Source: Oscheius sp. JU75
Taxonomy: Eukaryota; Nematoda; Chromadorea; Rhabditida; Rhabditidae
NCBI GenBank assembly: GCA_037178855.1
Contig: JASJZC010000007.1
Coordinates: 9,610,001-9,674,000 of the forward strand
Direction of reading: 5' to 3'
DNA: 64,000 nucleotides
The position numbers were made by a program, and so were the translations under genes. Below, one piece after another: positions 12,302 through 24,518 of the stretch. Within the stretch, counting starts at the first letter, position 1. The number at the start of each line of letters is the position of its first letter. The notes beneath the pieces were generated by a model. That model was not told where the DNA came from and did not search any database. It worked only from the letters and a program-made list of their open reading frames with translations.

Positions 12302-15300
12302 TTATGGTGTAGACACACAATTCTTGATAAGCTTGCTTGAGTTGTGAACAAATTGTTCGAGGTTCTTATCACAAAGCACAGAATTAAACGAGATTTCTGT
12401 AGTATGGTCAAATTTAGTATTTTTTTCTTCTGTTTACCTGAAATCCTTTTATTTAAAGTTTTTCCAGCTCTCAGGAAGGACAATGTTTGTAGATTAGTAT
12501 TGATTGCAGTTATTTTTTCAGTAAGTTCCATTGTTGACAGAGAAATATTCAGATCTTTCACATCTTTGGCAAATATCACTTCTCTCACCCTTTTACAACC
12601 TTCAAATTGCGTTAGACTGCTTACAGTGTACGGGAAACTGCAATCTGAAATGTTTCAATTTGAATAAATGGTAACAAACGACAATGTACCTCCTGGTTTC
12701 TGAATATAGAGATTGCTCGAATGGACCATGTCGTAGATTTGATCTAAGGCCGAATCATTCAACTTATTGTTGTACGAAAGAGTAAATCTGTTTGCCATAA
12801 AGCTTTTTCCAAAGTTGACTTCTAGAAGTTTTTCATTGTCATGGATATGCAGCTCAATAGTGACGTGCTCCAATTTAGGAAAGTTTATTCTCTGCATCAA
12901 AGAGCTATATATATATAAATCCGTATCTGTAAGAAAAAAATTTCGGGATCTTTGAATCGAACCTGCTTTTCGAAGTTCGGGAAAGTTCAATTCAGCCACA
13001 TTCATTCGAAATGCGAATAATGGTCCGACGATAGTTTGCTTGTTTTTCCAAAAGTCAATAAAAGCCGTCTCATTTGAAATGCTATTTGACGTGAATGATG
13101 AATGAATGTCATCCATCGCTTGTATATGTGCTTCCTCCTTACACTTTTGGAATTTTTCATATTCTACTTGCCAAAGTTGACAAGGGAATTGTTCCGTATA
13201 CTCTTGTCCTGACACCAAACAATTGTCCCTCAAATTCGTTTTGTCACTAACAAAAACGTCAAGATTTCGGTCACAGAGATACTTGTTGTTAATCAGTTCT
13301 AGAAGAGTTATGAATGTCGCGCACAATTGAGATTACCAGAGTGTGCATTGCTATTTTCCCCAGGTACAAAGAACGATATGGTTCGGAGATTGGTGTTATC
13401 TGCATGGATAGCTCCAGTTATGTTCATTTTTGGTACAGAATAATTGAGATCCCGTACGCTTTCGGCGAAAACAACGTCTCCAACTTTTTTGCACCCTTCA
13501 AATTCTTTTAGCGAATGAACGGGTGAAGGGAAAGAACAGTCTGAAAGATGAAGTCTTGTTTAATAAATGGTTAAATAAATACCTCCCTCATCCTGCATTT
13601 CCATTTTAGCCACGTAACCAAAAGAATCTAGCATTTTTTGTATAACGGGAGCCCGTAGTTTGTTATTTATCTGTATGCGAACTTGATCGATTGAAGCACC
13701 CCGCTTGAAGTCAATATCAACCAATTTTTGGTTATTGTAAATTTCTAGCGTTTTGCAATACTCCAGTTTATCGAAACTAAGTCTTTCTACTTCCAGATCA
13801 CCTACGAACCTTAGTAACGTATCTGAAAAAAGAAATAACTGAGAGATCTCCATAAAACAACCTGCTTTTTTCAATTCTGGAAATGAAATGTTGGAGATAT
13901 GGGCTGCAAACCAAAATAGTTGCCCAGTGATTGTTTCTTTGTTCTTCCAAAACTCATTGAATGCAGTCTCATTAAGAGGCCCCCCCATAAAATATCTCAT
14001 TTTCTCCTTTTATATGAACAGCTTCTTTGCACTGAAGGAACAAATCCTTTTCCCAGTTCCATAAGGGACAGGGGTTTTCTTCTGAGTAGGTTGGGGGCGG
14101 TGAAATAATGCCACTTTCGCAATTGTTCTTTAATTTCGTTTGATCTTGAACAAATTTGTAGAGATTGTAATCACAAAGGAACTTGTTGTCAATGATTTCT
14201 AAAACATGGATGATCTAAATAAAGAATGATCTAAGTAAAAAAAACCTGAATCTTTCAAGATGTTTTGACCAGGCACAAAGAAAGATAGCGTTTGTAGGTT
14301 TGTATTGACGGCATGAATAGCTCCACCGGTCAAGCTCATTGCGGGTAGATGATAGTCGAGATCTGTGACATTTTGAGCAAATGTCACATGATCGACTTTC
14401 TTGCACCCTTCAAGCTCTTTTAAAGATTGAACATACTGGATAAATGAGCAGTCTGAAAGTCCTGAGATAAGTATGCAAAAGATATACAGCACTTCTGACC
14501 TATTTCCGTCACTTTCAATCTCTTTTGGTTAAGTTTTATGCCCGAAACTTTGTCTTCCGATGACTGATTTAAAGCTATAGATGCAGATCGCCGCCGGTCA
14601 ACATTCTGTTGTCTTTAACACACAAGCGGCTCTCTTTAATGGTACAGACAAACGGACCACAATACTGTAAATTGAAAAGCAGCGGGACCACGCTTGACGG
14701 GCGCGAAGATGAAAGGAACACAACGTCCGGAGCTACCTGCTTCAAATGAGCCGAACTAGGAACTTTTTACACATTAGTGTTTCAGCACCCTCTGACTATA
14801 AAGTCATGTGCGGTGGGCGCCGAGATGATAAGGGTGCGCTGTTAGTTTGGCGTCTTTGATTTTGACGATAAAAGAAATCACCTCCTTCCTCCTGCATCTT
14901 CATTTCAGCCACCAAACCAAAAGAGTCTCTCATTTTTTGAATAGCCGCAGCCGGTAGTCTGTTATTAGTTCTAACCACCAATCCGTTTATAGAAACTCCT
15001 TGCTTAAAATTAACTTCAATTAGGTTGACATTGTCATAGATTTCAATCGTGTCACAGTAATCCAGTTTGGGAAAATTCAAACTTTCCACAATCGAACTGC
15101 CAATAAACTGAAACAACGTATCTAAAAAGCCTACTATTCAGAATTGAAAAAATGAAAAACCTGCTTTTCTTAGTTCCGGAAAAGTAATATTGGTGATGCT
15201 GGCTAGTGGGAAGGTAAATGCCGTTCCACTGATTGTTTCCTTGTTCTTCCAAAAGTCATTAAAGAGAGTTTCATTGTATGAGTCCTCGTACGATATCGCA

Positions 15301-17824
15301 TCTATTCCTTTAATATGTGCAGCTTCTTTGCACTGCCGGAAGCATCCAACTTTTGATTGTTGCAGAAAACATGGATTCTCTTCGGTATATATGATTTGCG
15401 GAAAAGTCGCAGCACTTTCGTAGTTTTCATCACTGCACGCGGATAGTATAACGCCACTTTCGCAGTTGTTTTTTAATTTCGTTTCATTTTTAACAAATTT
15501 GATAAAATTTCCATCACAGAGATACTTGTTATCCGTGATTTCTAAAGTACAAGTTATGTTGTCAATATCATTGTTTCTATAAGCGTAACCCTTGACAGAC
15601 AATCTCGCCCTAACCTGTTCATTTTTATTTGACCGTTCTACCCCGGTGTCCTACCAAGAGGTATTATGCCAACTTACAGTCCATCGAAATTCGATGAAAA
15701 GCTTACCTGAGAAGTCATTAATCCATTCTCCAGGGACAAAAAAGGATAGTGTTTGTAAATTCGTATTAACTGCGTGTATAGCCCCATTGTTCAATTCAAT
15801 CCTTGCTAGGTGGAAATCAAGATCTTCCACATTTTCAGCAAAAGTAACATCACGAACTCGTTTGCAACCTTCTAACTCCTTCAAAGAAGTTACTTCATGA
15901 GGAAAACTACAATCTGAAATTTTTGAGTTTAACCAAAAACAAAATTTCTTCACCTCCCGGTTCCTGTATATCAACTTTATCAGAATGAAAAGTACCACGA
16001 ATCTTATCCAATACTTCTTGAGACAGTTTTCCATTACCCATCATCCAAATAGAGCGAACTTGTACTTCATCCTTGAAATTAGCGGTGAACAACTTGCTGT
16101 TATCGTATATTTCCAAGTCGGCAACATATTCAAGCTTGGGAAAGCTGATTTCTTCCACTAAACTGGCTACGATTTGCAACGTAGTATCTGAAGAGACATG
16201 AAATCGAGTCATAGAACAAAAAACAAACTGGCTTTCCGCAATTCCGGAAACGACAGGATGGGAAATTCAAGTGAAAATAAGAATGACTCTCCTGAGATTG
16301 TTTCCTTATCTTTCCAGAATTCATTGAAAGCTGCCTCGTCCACAAAAGATCCTATCGAAATTCTTCCTTCCGCACGAATATGAGCAGCATCTTTGCATAC
16401 TTTAAATTTTGCCATATTCTTATTATTCAAGGAACATGGATTATTTTCGGTGTATACAATTGGTTCCGAGGGATTTGTCCCCTTGCAGTTGTTCTTCAAG
16501 CGATCAAGATTAGATACGAACATGGCGAGGTTATTATCACAAAGAAACTGATTATCCATAATTTCTGAAAGTTTGCATCATAAAATAACGCCAAATGAGT
16601 ACCTGACTGATCGTTTATAGATTCACCAGGCGAAAAGAAAGACAGTGTTTTTAGGTTGGTGTTGATGGCATGAATAGTTCCCATGTCCAATTCAATTTTT
16701 CTGAGAGTATAATCAAGATCTTCCACATTTTCAGCAAAAGTAACATCACGAACTCGTTTGCAGCCTTCAAATTGCTTCAATGTTGTCACTTCTCGAGGAA
16801 AGCTACAGTCTGAAATAGATGACGTCATTAGAGTTAGGAATATTCCTATTTCAGATTATTTTTAAAAAGTCTTAAACTTAGCCGAATATCCCTGTCTCCA
16901 ATATCAGTTCGTTTGTGAGCAAAATGTGGACAAACCGAGTTTGACAAACAGATGTCAGTACCAAAATATAACCCGTTAGGTCAACTTCGACAAAAAGATC
17001 TATTTTGAGAGACAACAGTAGCAGATTCCCAAACTGAAGTAATAGGGCAACTAAGAATAATCAACAACAAACAGCTGCTAATGGTTAACAAAAAATTGAC
17101 GATCAGGAGAAGAGTCTAATGAGCTTAGAAAATCTTAAACAGATAAATTTTGGCTGTAATCCTTAGTATGCGGCGCACTAACAAAGAGTTACCGACAAAC
17201 TAACAGAAAGTGGGTTTCTCAGCAGGAAGGAGGCTTGGATGGTGTTGAAGGTAGTCTATCTGCTAGTTTCTTACCTCCTTCCTCTTGTATCCATGCTTCT
17301 TTATTAGTTATTGCGCTCCGAAGTTCAGCCAATACCGTCTGATTTAATTTGTTGTTGCACAGTAGAAAGCTGTCTCTAATAATTGTTCCCTTTTTGAAGT
17401 TAATGTCAGTCAGTATCATGTTGTCAATAAGTTCTATTTTGTCCAAATATACAAGTTTTGGTAGACTTATTCTCAGAACGTCGGTGTTTATCAGCTGTAA
17501 AGTAGTGTCTGAAAACAAGGAGAAACTTTGAATAATAACTATGAAAGACAAACTTGCTGTTTTCAACTCGGGAAAGGAGAGATTAGAAAATGTTGTTGGG
17601 AATACGAATAAGGGTCCAGAGATAGTAATCTTGTTCTTCCAAAAATCATTAAAATCTTTTTCGCTTGGCACATCCCAGAAGCGAATCTCATCAGTGCCTT
17701 GAAAATGTGCAGCTTCTTTACACTTCACCAAGCGCTTGATTTCTTCGTTGGATGCTGTACAAGGCTTCTTCTCTGTATAAGCAGCAAAAACCGTTAACAG
17801 TACATAAAAATAGAACAGTATCAT
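12302..17824 (-). CDS. Five-module receptor L-domain (irld-like) protein with one frameshift
   Basis: Sixteen exons (17824-17554, 17508-17275, 16809-16603, 16564-16229, 16187-15954, 15913-15707, 15541-15161, 15121-14882, 14452-14246, 14198-13862, 13822-13583, 13540-13337, 13298-12963, 12926-12690, 12644-12438, 12396-12302) give about 1323 residues if one base is discounted. Signal peptide MILFYFYVLLTVFA, then YTEKKPC. All introns are phase 1 and the third exon of a module is 207 nt in four of five cases. Exon 10 is 337 nt instead of a multiple of three: a G7 tract (C7 on plus, 13980-13986) shifts the frame after KGENEIFYGG, giving an early stop. Either a one-base sequencing or assembly error, a polymorphism, or a recent null allele. 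Unlike its relatives it ends right after NCVSTP, without a hydrophobic tail, so it may be secreted. Introns 2 and 8 are long (465 and 429 nt). Confidence 0.75.
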
Positions 17825-19228
17825 AGCGAGAAGAACGGGAGGGCAACACTCAGAGCCTGATTGGTAATTTCATCCACGGGGACAAATATAATTTGCGCTG
17901 TTATTATGTTCAAGAAGGAAATTATAATCTTTTTCATAGCAGCTTCAATATTTTACATAAATTTTGAAAATAGGGACTTTGAAATCTGTGATAAACGATG
18001 TAAAAAGATTTAAAATCTTACGTTTTCTTTATGAGAGTTTCTTTTACCTGTTAAGTAATTGTAGAATGACTTTTAATCATGGTTGTAATTATTTATATTT
18101 ACAAGTTCCTAGAACTGTTGTGCTCTCTGTCTCAGTCTGAATGGAAATGCAAGAAAACCTTTATCTCAAATTCGAATATGACTTAGAAATGCTCGACACG
18201 ATAACAGTATTGGCGTTTTCACTTCTTTTTTCTTGAAACTTTTCCTGGACCTTATTTTGGAATTCATTTTGATAGCCAATATGACGCTTCCGATGCTTAG
18301 GAAAGCAGGTTCATTACAGTTTTACGAGGTCACTTGACCAAAGTCGTTTATTTGATACGTTGCTGTTCCGGTATTTTAGACTTCGCCCGTCTCTTGATTT
18401 TATGACCATTGAAACTACTACAAAAGCCACTGTACGCTCAGTACAAACCATTTTGTTAATTCTCCTGCTTTTTCTGTGGGAATAATTTGTTTTACTAGTA
18501 AAATAGAAAAAAATAGAAAGAAAAAGTGGATAAATAAAGTTGTTTGTGTGAAAGTGTGAAAAGGCCAATGAAATATATTTTTGGGTTAATGAGCTGCCTA
18601 GGCAAAGTGTCGAAAGATGATAATCAGAGTTGTCAGGTACAGAAAGTAACTCGGCAGCTTGTATTACTATACATTTCATCCAGGGCATATATGATCAATG
18701 TGCAAACCTGCAAATCATTGCAGACAACAAATGGATCGTTTTCCGTGAATGAGGTTTTTTAATCACATGCGGAGTCACTTTGCCTTCTCTCCATGCGATT
18801 ATCACTTTTCAATGTACTCACGCTAACTTTCGCAGGAATACATCGAAAAAATAATCCATGGTTACTGTCAAGAGTAGAAGCTTTGGACTTTACAAAATAA
18901 TCTTTCATGGGAACATTTCTATGTATCGCATGGTCGAACATAATTTACGACGAGATGCATCCTACGAAATGTTGTGGAAATAGAGGAAAACGTTATTGTT
19001 GTTTCAGTATCGTATATTTCAAAATAAAACTTGAAATTACGCAAAAAAAAACTTTATATACATGAGCCGAGTCTGACCAAAACACTTTTGGACCATAGTA
19101 ACATATGCGAAAACTTTGTCTTCTCATGTTTTTCCTAACCACATTCTTTTACATTCGATCGGTGTCATCTGAGTTTTCTTTACTTTCGTTGTTCTGTATT
19201 ACATGCTTTTTATTTATGTTCTAATTGC
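17825..19228. other. Intergenic region upstream of the 5-module irld gene
   Basis: Short frames at 18314-18688 (-), 18544-18762 (+) and 18759-18941 (-) lie on both strands without motif or splice support. The stretch is A/T-rich with several homopolymer runs. No gene, RNA or identified repeat is supported before the hAT relic starts. Confidence 0.45.
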
Positions 19229-20001
19229 CCTAGAAGCTACCTCGAGATCCTCCTCGTGAAGACTCTCTCCGTGTGCCGAATTTCCCTCTTTCAACGACGA
19301 GAATATTGAGAGAACCTTAAACCTGTTTAACCTGTTCCATGAACTCTCTAAAACCATAAAGGAAAGCAGAAAAAATGACATACCTATTCCTCCTATCCCG
19401 CTCTTTTTGAGCCCTCCGAAGACGACGCTCCGAGTCATTCATTGCAGTGTAATTAAAAAAATATCGACGGAATGAATCGCGTCGATATGCTGCAGGAATG
19501 TTTCGAGCATATTTGTGACGAGTAAGCACTTTGTTTGTAGAAATCAAAAAATTTCAGGTCAACGGGAGAAGAACTGGCAAAATCGATCGCCGATGTTCTA
19601 AAGAAGTACGAAATCATGGAGAAACTAAACGGCGTGGTGAGTGATGTCGCCAGTAATCTCAAAGTTGTCTGCGAGAAGTTCAAAACTCCAAGGTATGCTT
19701 TTTTCACTGTTTGTTTATTATTTGCCCTAGAATTCGTTGCTTTCCACATTCATTAAACCTCGTAGTGCAGAAGTGGCTCAAGACGCTGAAGAAAGTGAGG
19801 AGAAGTGTTATCTATGGAAACAAGCGTCGAGGACGGCGGGCCGGAAACACAGCTCAAGCGGTTCTCTCAATCTTCTCGTCGTTGAAAGGGGGAAATTCGG
19901 CACAAAACGATATTGCAGAGAGTCTTCACGAGGAGGATCTCGAGGTAGAAGAGTCTGATTCGTCAGACATCGACATTTTTACTGGCTCTGAGTCAGAATA
20001 G
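19229..20001. mobile_element. hAT-type transposase relic with an inverted duplication
   Basis: On the plus strand, 19560-19690 reads TGEELAKSIADVLKKYEIM then VVSDVASNL, and after a GT-AG intron (19694-19729) CFPHSLNLVVQKWLK. These resemble the hAT (ZBED-like) transposase core, where a D-containing xxTDNASN block is followed by C-A-HxLNLxV. The frame ends at 20001 in an acidic Ser/Asp tail. The segment 19859-19953, coding FSSLKGGNSAQ and ESLHEEDLEVE, recurs inverted at 19229-19314 with a 12-nt difference. No complete catalytic domain, dimerisation domain or terminal repeats can be found, so this is a fragment. The assignment rests on short motifs only. Confidence 0.5.
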
Positions 20002-20041
20002 TTTTGTTTTTCATTCTTGACAACGGCATCACAAAGTTCAT

Positions 20042-23000
20042 TCATAGAAAAAAAAAGAAAAAAAAGAAAATTGTTGGAGTAAAATCGACTGTATAGGCCT
20101 TTTGCGTGGTGACAATAATGCTATTAACAGTAGAAGTCAATTGATACAAGCAATTGGATTTCAAATTTTTTGGGTCACTAACAAATCGCTTCAAATCATT
20201 GTCACAAAGATCATAGTTTCCGGTAATCTCTGAAGCTTGAAATCATTTCAGCTAAAATTTAAACATTACGTGAATTTTCCCGTAACGTTTTTTCTCCATC
20301 AAGGAAAAAAGACAGTGTCCGAAGATTAGTGCCGATTGCTACAAACAACCCAAATAGTTCCATCTTCGGTGGAGAAAAGTCAAGGTCTTTAAATTGTGTA
20401 TAAGAAAGATATACGTCGTAAATCCGTTTACAGCCTTCAAATTGCTTTAAACTGATGTTGTTCTTAATATATTCCGTTACAAAAAAACCGCAGTCTGTCA
20501 TTTAGATATCTTTTGTAAAAAAGATGGTAGCTTACCTCCTGGTTCTTGTACTATGAGGTCTTCCGAACGGACAGCTTTCCAGATCTTGTCTAGTTCTGAT
20601 TCACTCAATTTGTTATTGTTTCGAATCAATATCTTCTTTGAAGTGAATCCTTCTTTGAAGTTAATTTCGCCCAGATTGATATTCTCGTAAATGAGGATCT
20701 CTTCCGTCACTAGTTCCAGCTGAGGGAAGCTTATTTTCTGTAGAGCAGTATAAAAAACTTTTAAACGTGTATCTACAAGCCAATGTAGGGTTTTTGAACC
20801 CCCTCACCTGCTTTTCTCAGCCTGGGAAAAGTAACTTCAGCAAGATTAAACTTGTCCAAATGAATATATGCTCCGGTAAAGGTTTCCTTATTCTTCCAAA
20901 AATCATTCCATACAGTTTCATTCATGCTGGCAGAACTAATACCTTCGACGGATTTTATATAAGCAGCTTCTTTGCAGCTCGAGAAACTCGTACCCTTGTG
21001 GATAATACATGGATTTTCTTCCGTGTATTCTTGTGGGCCTAGAGTTGTTGCTTTTATAGTGGTGGTTGTTGAGACTATTGTAATAGGAACAAGTGTCGTC
21101 ATATTAGTTAATAGTGACAAGCAATTACCTACTAAATTGCTCGAAATGCTAACAAATTTGTCAAGGTTTTGGTCACAAAGGAACGTGTTGTTGGCAATCA
21201 CTGAATTTGCACAAATACAAGTCTCTACCTCATTCTCTTACCTGATTTCGTTCGATCCAATTTTGCCTCTGGTGCAAAAAACGACATTGTCTTGAGATTT
21301 GTCCTGACTGCCCAAATGCTTCCAGTTACTTTTATTCGTGGAAGCGAAAAATCTTGATCTTCCACTTCTCGAGCAAATAGGACGTCGTGGACCCGTATGC
21401 AGCCTTGCAATTGCTTTAGACTGGAGAGTTCGAAAGGAAAACCGCAGTCTGAAACTGTCACCTTTTACAAATATAGCTTTTTGCATATTTGCTTGTTTGT
21501 TGAGACCGAAATGATATCAAAGATCTCACCTCCCACTTCCTGTACATAGAGTTCTTTTGCACGGACAGCTTTAAATATCTTGTCCAATTGCGTTCCATCT
21601 AATTTCCTATTATCCAGTATATTAATCTTCTGAGACGTGAAGCCTTCTTTAAAGTTGATTTCGAGTAGTTCTTGATTCCCGTAAATATTGATCGCCTCTG
21701 TCACAAGTTCCAGTTTAGGGAAATTTATTTTCTGTATCGTCCAAGATGTAATGTTGATAGTGGTATCTGAAAGCAAAAGATTTAGTTTTAAAAAACCGTA
21801 CGAACCAGCTTTTCTGAGCTCAGGAAATGTCAATTCAGCTATGTCAAGATAGATTCCAAAATATGGCCCAGAAAAGGTTTCCTTATTATTCCAATAGTTG
21901 TTAAATGCTGTCTCATTGACCTCCCATAGTTCTAGGTCCTCATTAATGCTCACGTAGAGTTCATTTTCGCAGAGATAAGGCTTTTTCTCTTCAAGTGACC
22001 GGTAAGAATCTATTTCCCATTTATCCATTTGACACGGATAATCTTCGCCATATTCTGGAAGGTAGGTGGAAGACCCATTGCAGTTATTCATTATGTTTTT
22101 CTCCATAAATTCATTGAGGTTTTCATCACAAAGGAACGTGTTATTGATAATTGCTGAAACAATTACAATTTGCTGATCACAGAAAGTGTAACCTGAAGGG
22201 AAATTCCAGTCCGCACCGGCGCCTATTATAAAAAAAGATAAAGTTCTTAAGTTTGTGTTTACTGCACGAATAGAGTCCCAATTGAGCTCCATTCTTGGAA
22301 CAGGATAATCGAGATCTTCAACATTTTCGGCAAATATGACATTGGAAGCTCTTTTACAGCCTTTAAATTGTTTCAAAGAAGTGACACTATGACGAAAGTT
22401 ACAATCTGGAAAGTAAAATTGTGAGAAACATAAAATTTTCTCGCTTCTTACCTCCTTCTTCCTGCATTTCCCTAATGTTAGTGGAATAGTTTTCAGTCTT
22501 TTTCAGTACCGCTCCTGTCAGCTGATTGTTAAATTTGATCCACATCCGACCGATCTCTGCCCCTTTGTTGATATCAATGTCCACCAGTTTCGAATTATAA
22601 GAGATTTCAAGAATGCCAAGATACTCAAGTTTTGGAAGATTAACGCTTTCAGCTAAACTGCCAACAACTATCAACGTTGCATCTAAAAAATGGATCTACG
22701 AATAGCTTTGACAAAAACTAACTTGCTCTTTTTAACTTCGGAAAGGTGAGATTTTTAAACTGCGGTGAGAATGTGATAGAAGCACCAGCATGAGTTTCCT
22801 TGTTCTTCCAGTAATCATTAAAAGTTTCCTCGTTCAACGAAAAATAGATCTTTTCTGTTGCTTTGATATGAGCAGCATCTTTGCACAGCAATTTAGTATT
22901 GACTAAATCCGAGTTCCACAGAATACATGGGTTTTCTTCCGTATATTTTGCGGGCAGTTCAGTAGGCGGATTCTTGCAGTTGTTCTGCACTTTTGTATAA

Positions 23001-24027
23001 ACGTTAATGAATACGTTGAGATTATCATCACAGAGGAAGGTGTTGTTCTTGATCTCTGAAACATCGTCTTGAACGCCGAAGCAAAATAAGATCGACAGGA
23101 CTACAACGAACGGTTTAACTCCAGTTCAGACATCTCTGACCCTTTGTGGACTCTTTTGATTTCATACCTGCTTTTATTCCAGACTCGTCGGAATCCTCTT
23201 CGCTTGGGGATTGATAGAAATATGCTATCGGGCGAAATATGCTATCGGGCACAAGAAAAGATAATGTTCGTAGATTAGTGTTGACCGCTAGAAGTTCCAC
23301 ATATTTCAAACCTATTCTTGGTAAAGGAATGTCGAGATCTTCCACATTTTCGGCAAAAGTAATAGTAGGCATTTTTTCCGACAGTCTCTTGCAGTTTTCA
23401 ATTACCTTCAATGAGGTGATTTTTCGTGGGAAGCTGCAGTCTGAAAAATTAATATAAACAGCAATTCTGAGACCTAACCTCCTTCTTTCTGTATCTTGGC
23501 TTGTTCAGTTGTAACTGCGTTTTGAATACCTGTCAGCGCTGCTTGTGTCAACTTGTTATTATCCAAAATTGTTAATTCGCTAATAACCACTCCCTCCTTG
23601 AAGTAGATTTCGTTTAGATTGACGTTAAAAGAAATGTCTAAGCTGGTTGCAGACTCCAATTTAGGAAAGTTTATCTTTTCCAGGAAGGCTTTTCGAATCT
23701 GCAGATTTGTATCTAAACAAAAGGCTACTCGAAAGCGATGAGAATAAGACCTGCTCTTCTCAGTTTCGGCAACGAAAATGCAGACCAAGTGATTGGGAAT
23801 TCAAACAAAGGACCAACAATGGTTTCCTTGTTCTTCCAGTAGTCATTAAAAATAGTTTCATTCAATGAAATTCCTTTAAAGCGAATCTCATCTATCGCTT
23901 CGACGTGGGCTGCCTCCTTGCATTTGATAAAATGTGTGATTTGTTTTTCAGTGACAATGCAAGGATCACGCTCCGTGTATTCTTGAGCAAGTGCGAATGA
24001 TACAAAGTAGATCAAAGTTGAAATCAT
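20042..24027 (-). CDS. Four-module receptor L-domain (irld-like) protein with poly-Phe tail
   Basis: Thirteen exons (24027-23751, 23712-23479, 23440-23168, 23055-22723, 22682-22452, 22405-22193, 22153-21806, 21766-21530, 21448-21242, 21200-20808, 20772-20536, 20494-20270, 20229-20042) encode 1131 residues; all introns phase 1. Signal peptide MISTLIYFVSFALA precedes QEYTERDPC. Module 1's third exon carries an acidic insert (SPSEEDSDES). Module 3 has an altered first exon where CKEAAHI is replaced by a divergent block. Module 4 begins with a Thr-rich spacer. The C-terminus ends PTIFFFFFFFL, produced by a T8/T9 tract at 20048-20070; it would serve as the hydrophobic part of a GPI signal. It is the tandem twin of the next gene: same four-module order and matching spacer blocks such as NNTFLCDQNLDKF and LLTNMT. 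Confidence 0.8.
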
Positions 24028-24518
24028 GGGATGTAGAGAACGTTTGAACTTCACGATATACGACTGAGGACTTGATTGTCGGAGGGGATATGAGCTCATA
24101 ATAAGTTTAATGGCGGTCAAGGATTCAAAAATCAAGCGGCGAAAATTCAATTTAGAACAATGACTTTCTAAAAGTAGAGAGGGCGATCTAGTGCTTTGTC
24201 AGATTGTCTAGATATGACAAACGAAGGACTTCTATGTACCTTTCCTGTAAACATGTATCTAACTTTACAGTACGTGAAGGCAGACAAGTTTAAATTGTTC
24301 AAGTCATTCGCTCTCTTTTTGACTGATCTCCTGATTGGGAACTATCAGAAGCCAGATTCTTGAACCATTTTTTTTAAATATAAAGCGAATTGGATTCTCG
24401 CAAAGGTTATAATATTAAACAAGAACACCTGTGGCTGGGGTGGAGATAGTCGTTACTTCTATCATGGACACATCTCTGGTGTCAGAACAAAAATAGATCA
24501 CAGAAGACATCTATTTAA
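24028..24518. other. Spacer between the two 4-module irld genes
   Basis: About 490 bp without a supported gene. It separates two genes transcribed in the same direction, so it should hold the promoter of the left gene (20042-24027) and the 3' end of the right one. No motif is claimed. Confidence 0.5.
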
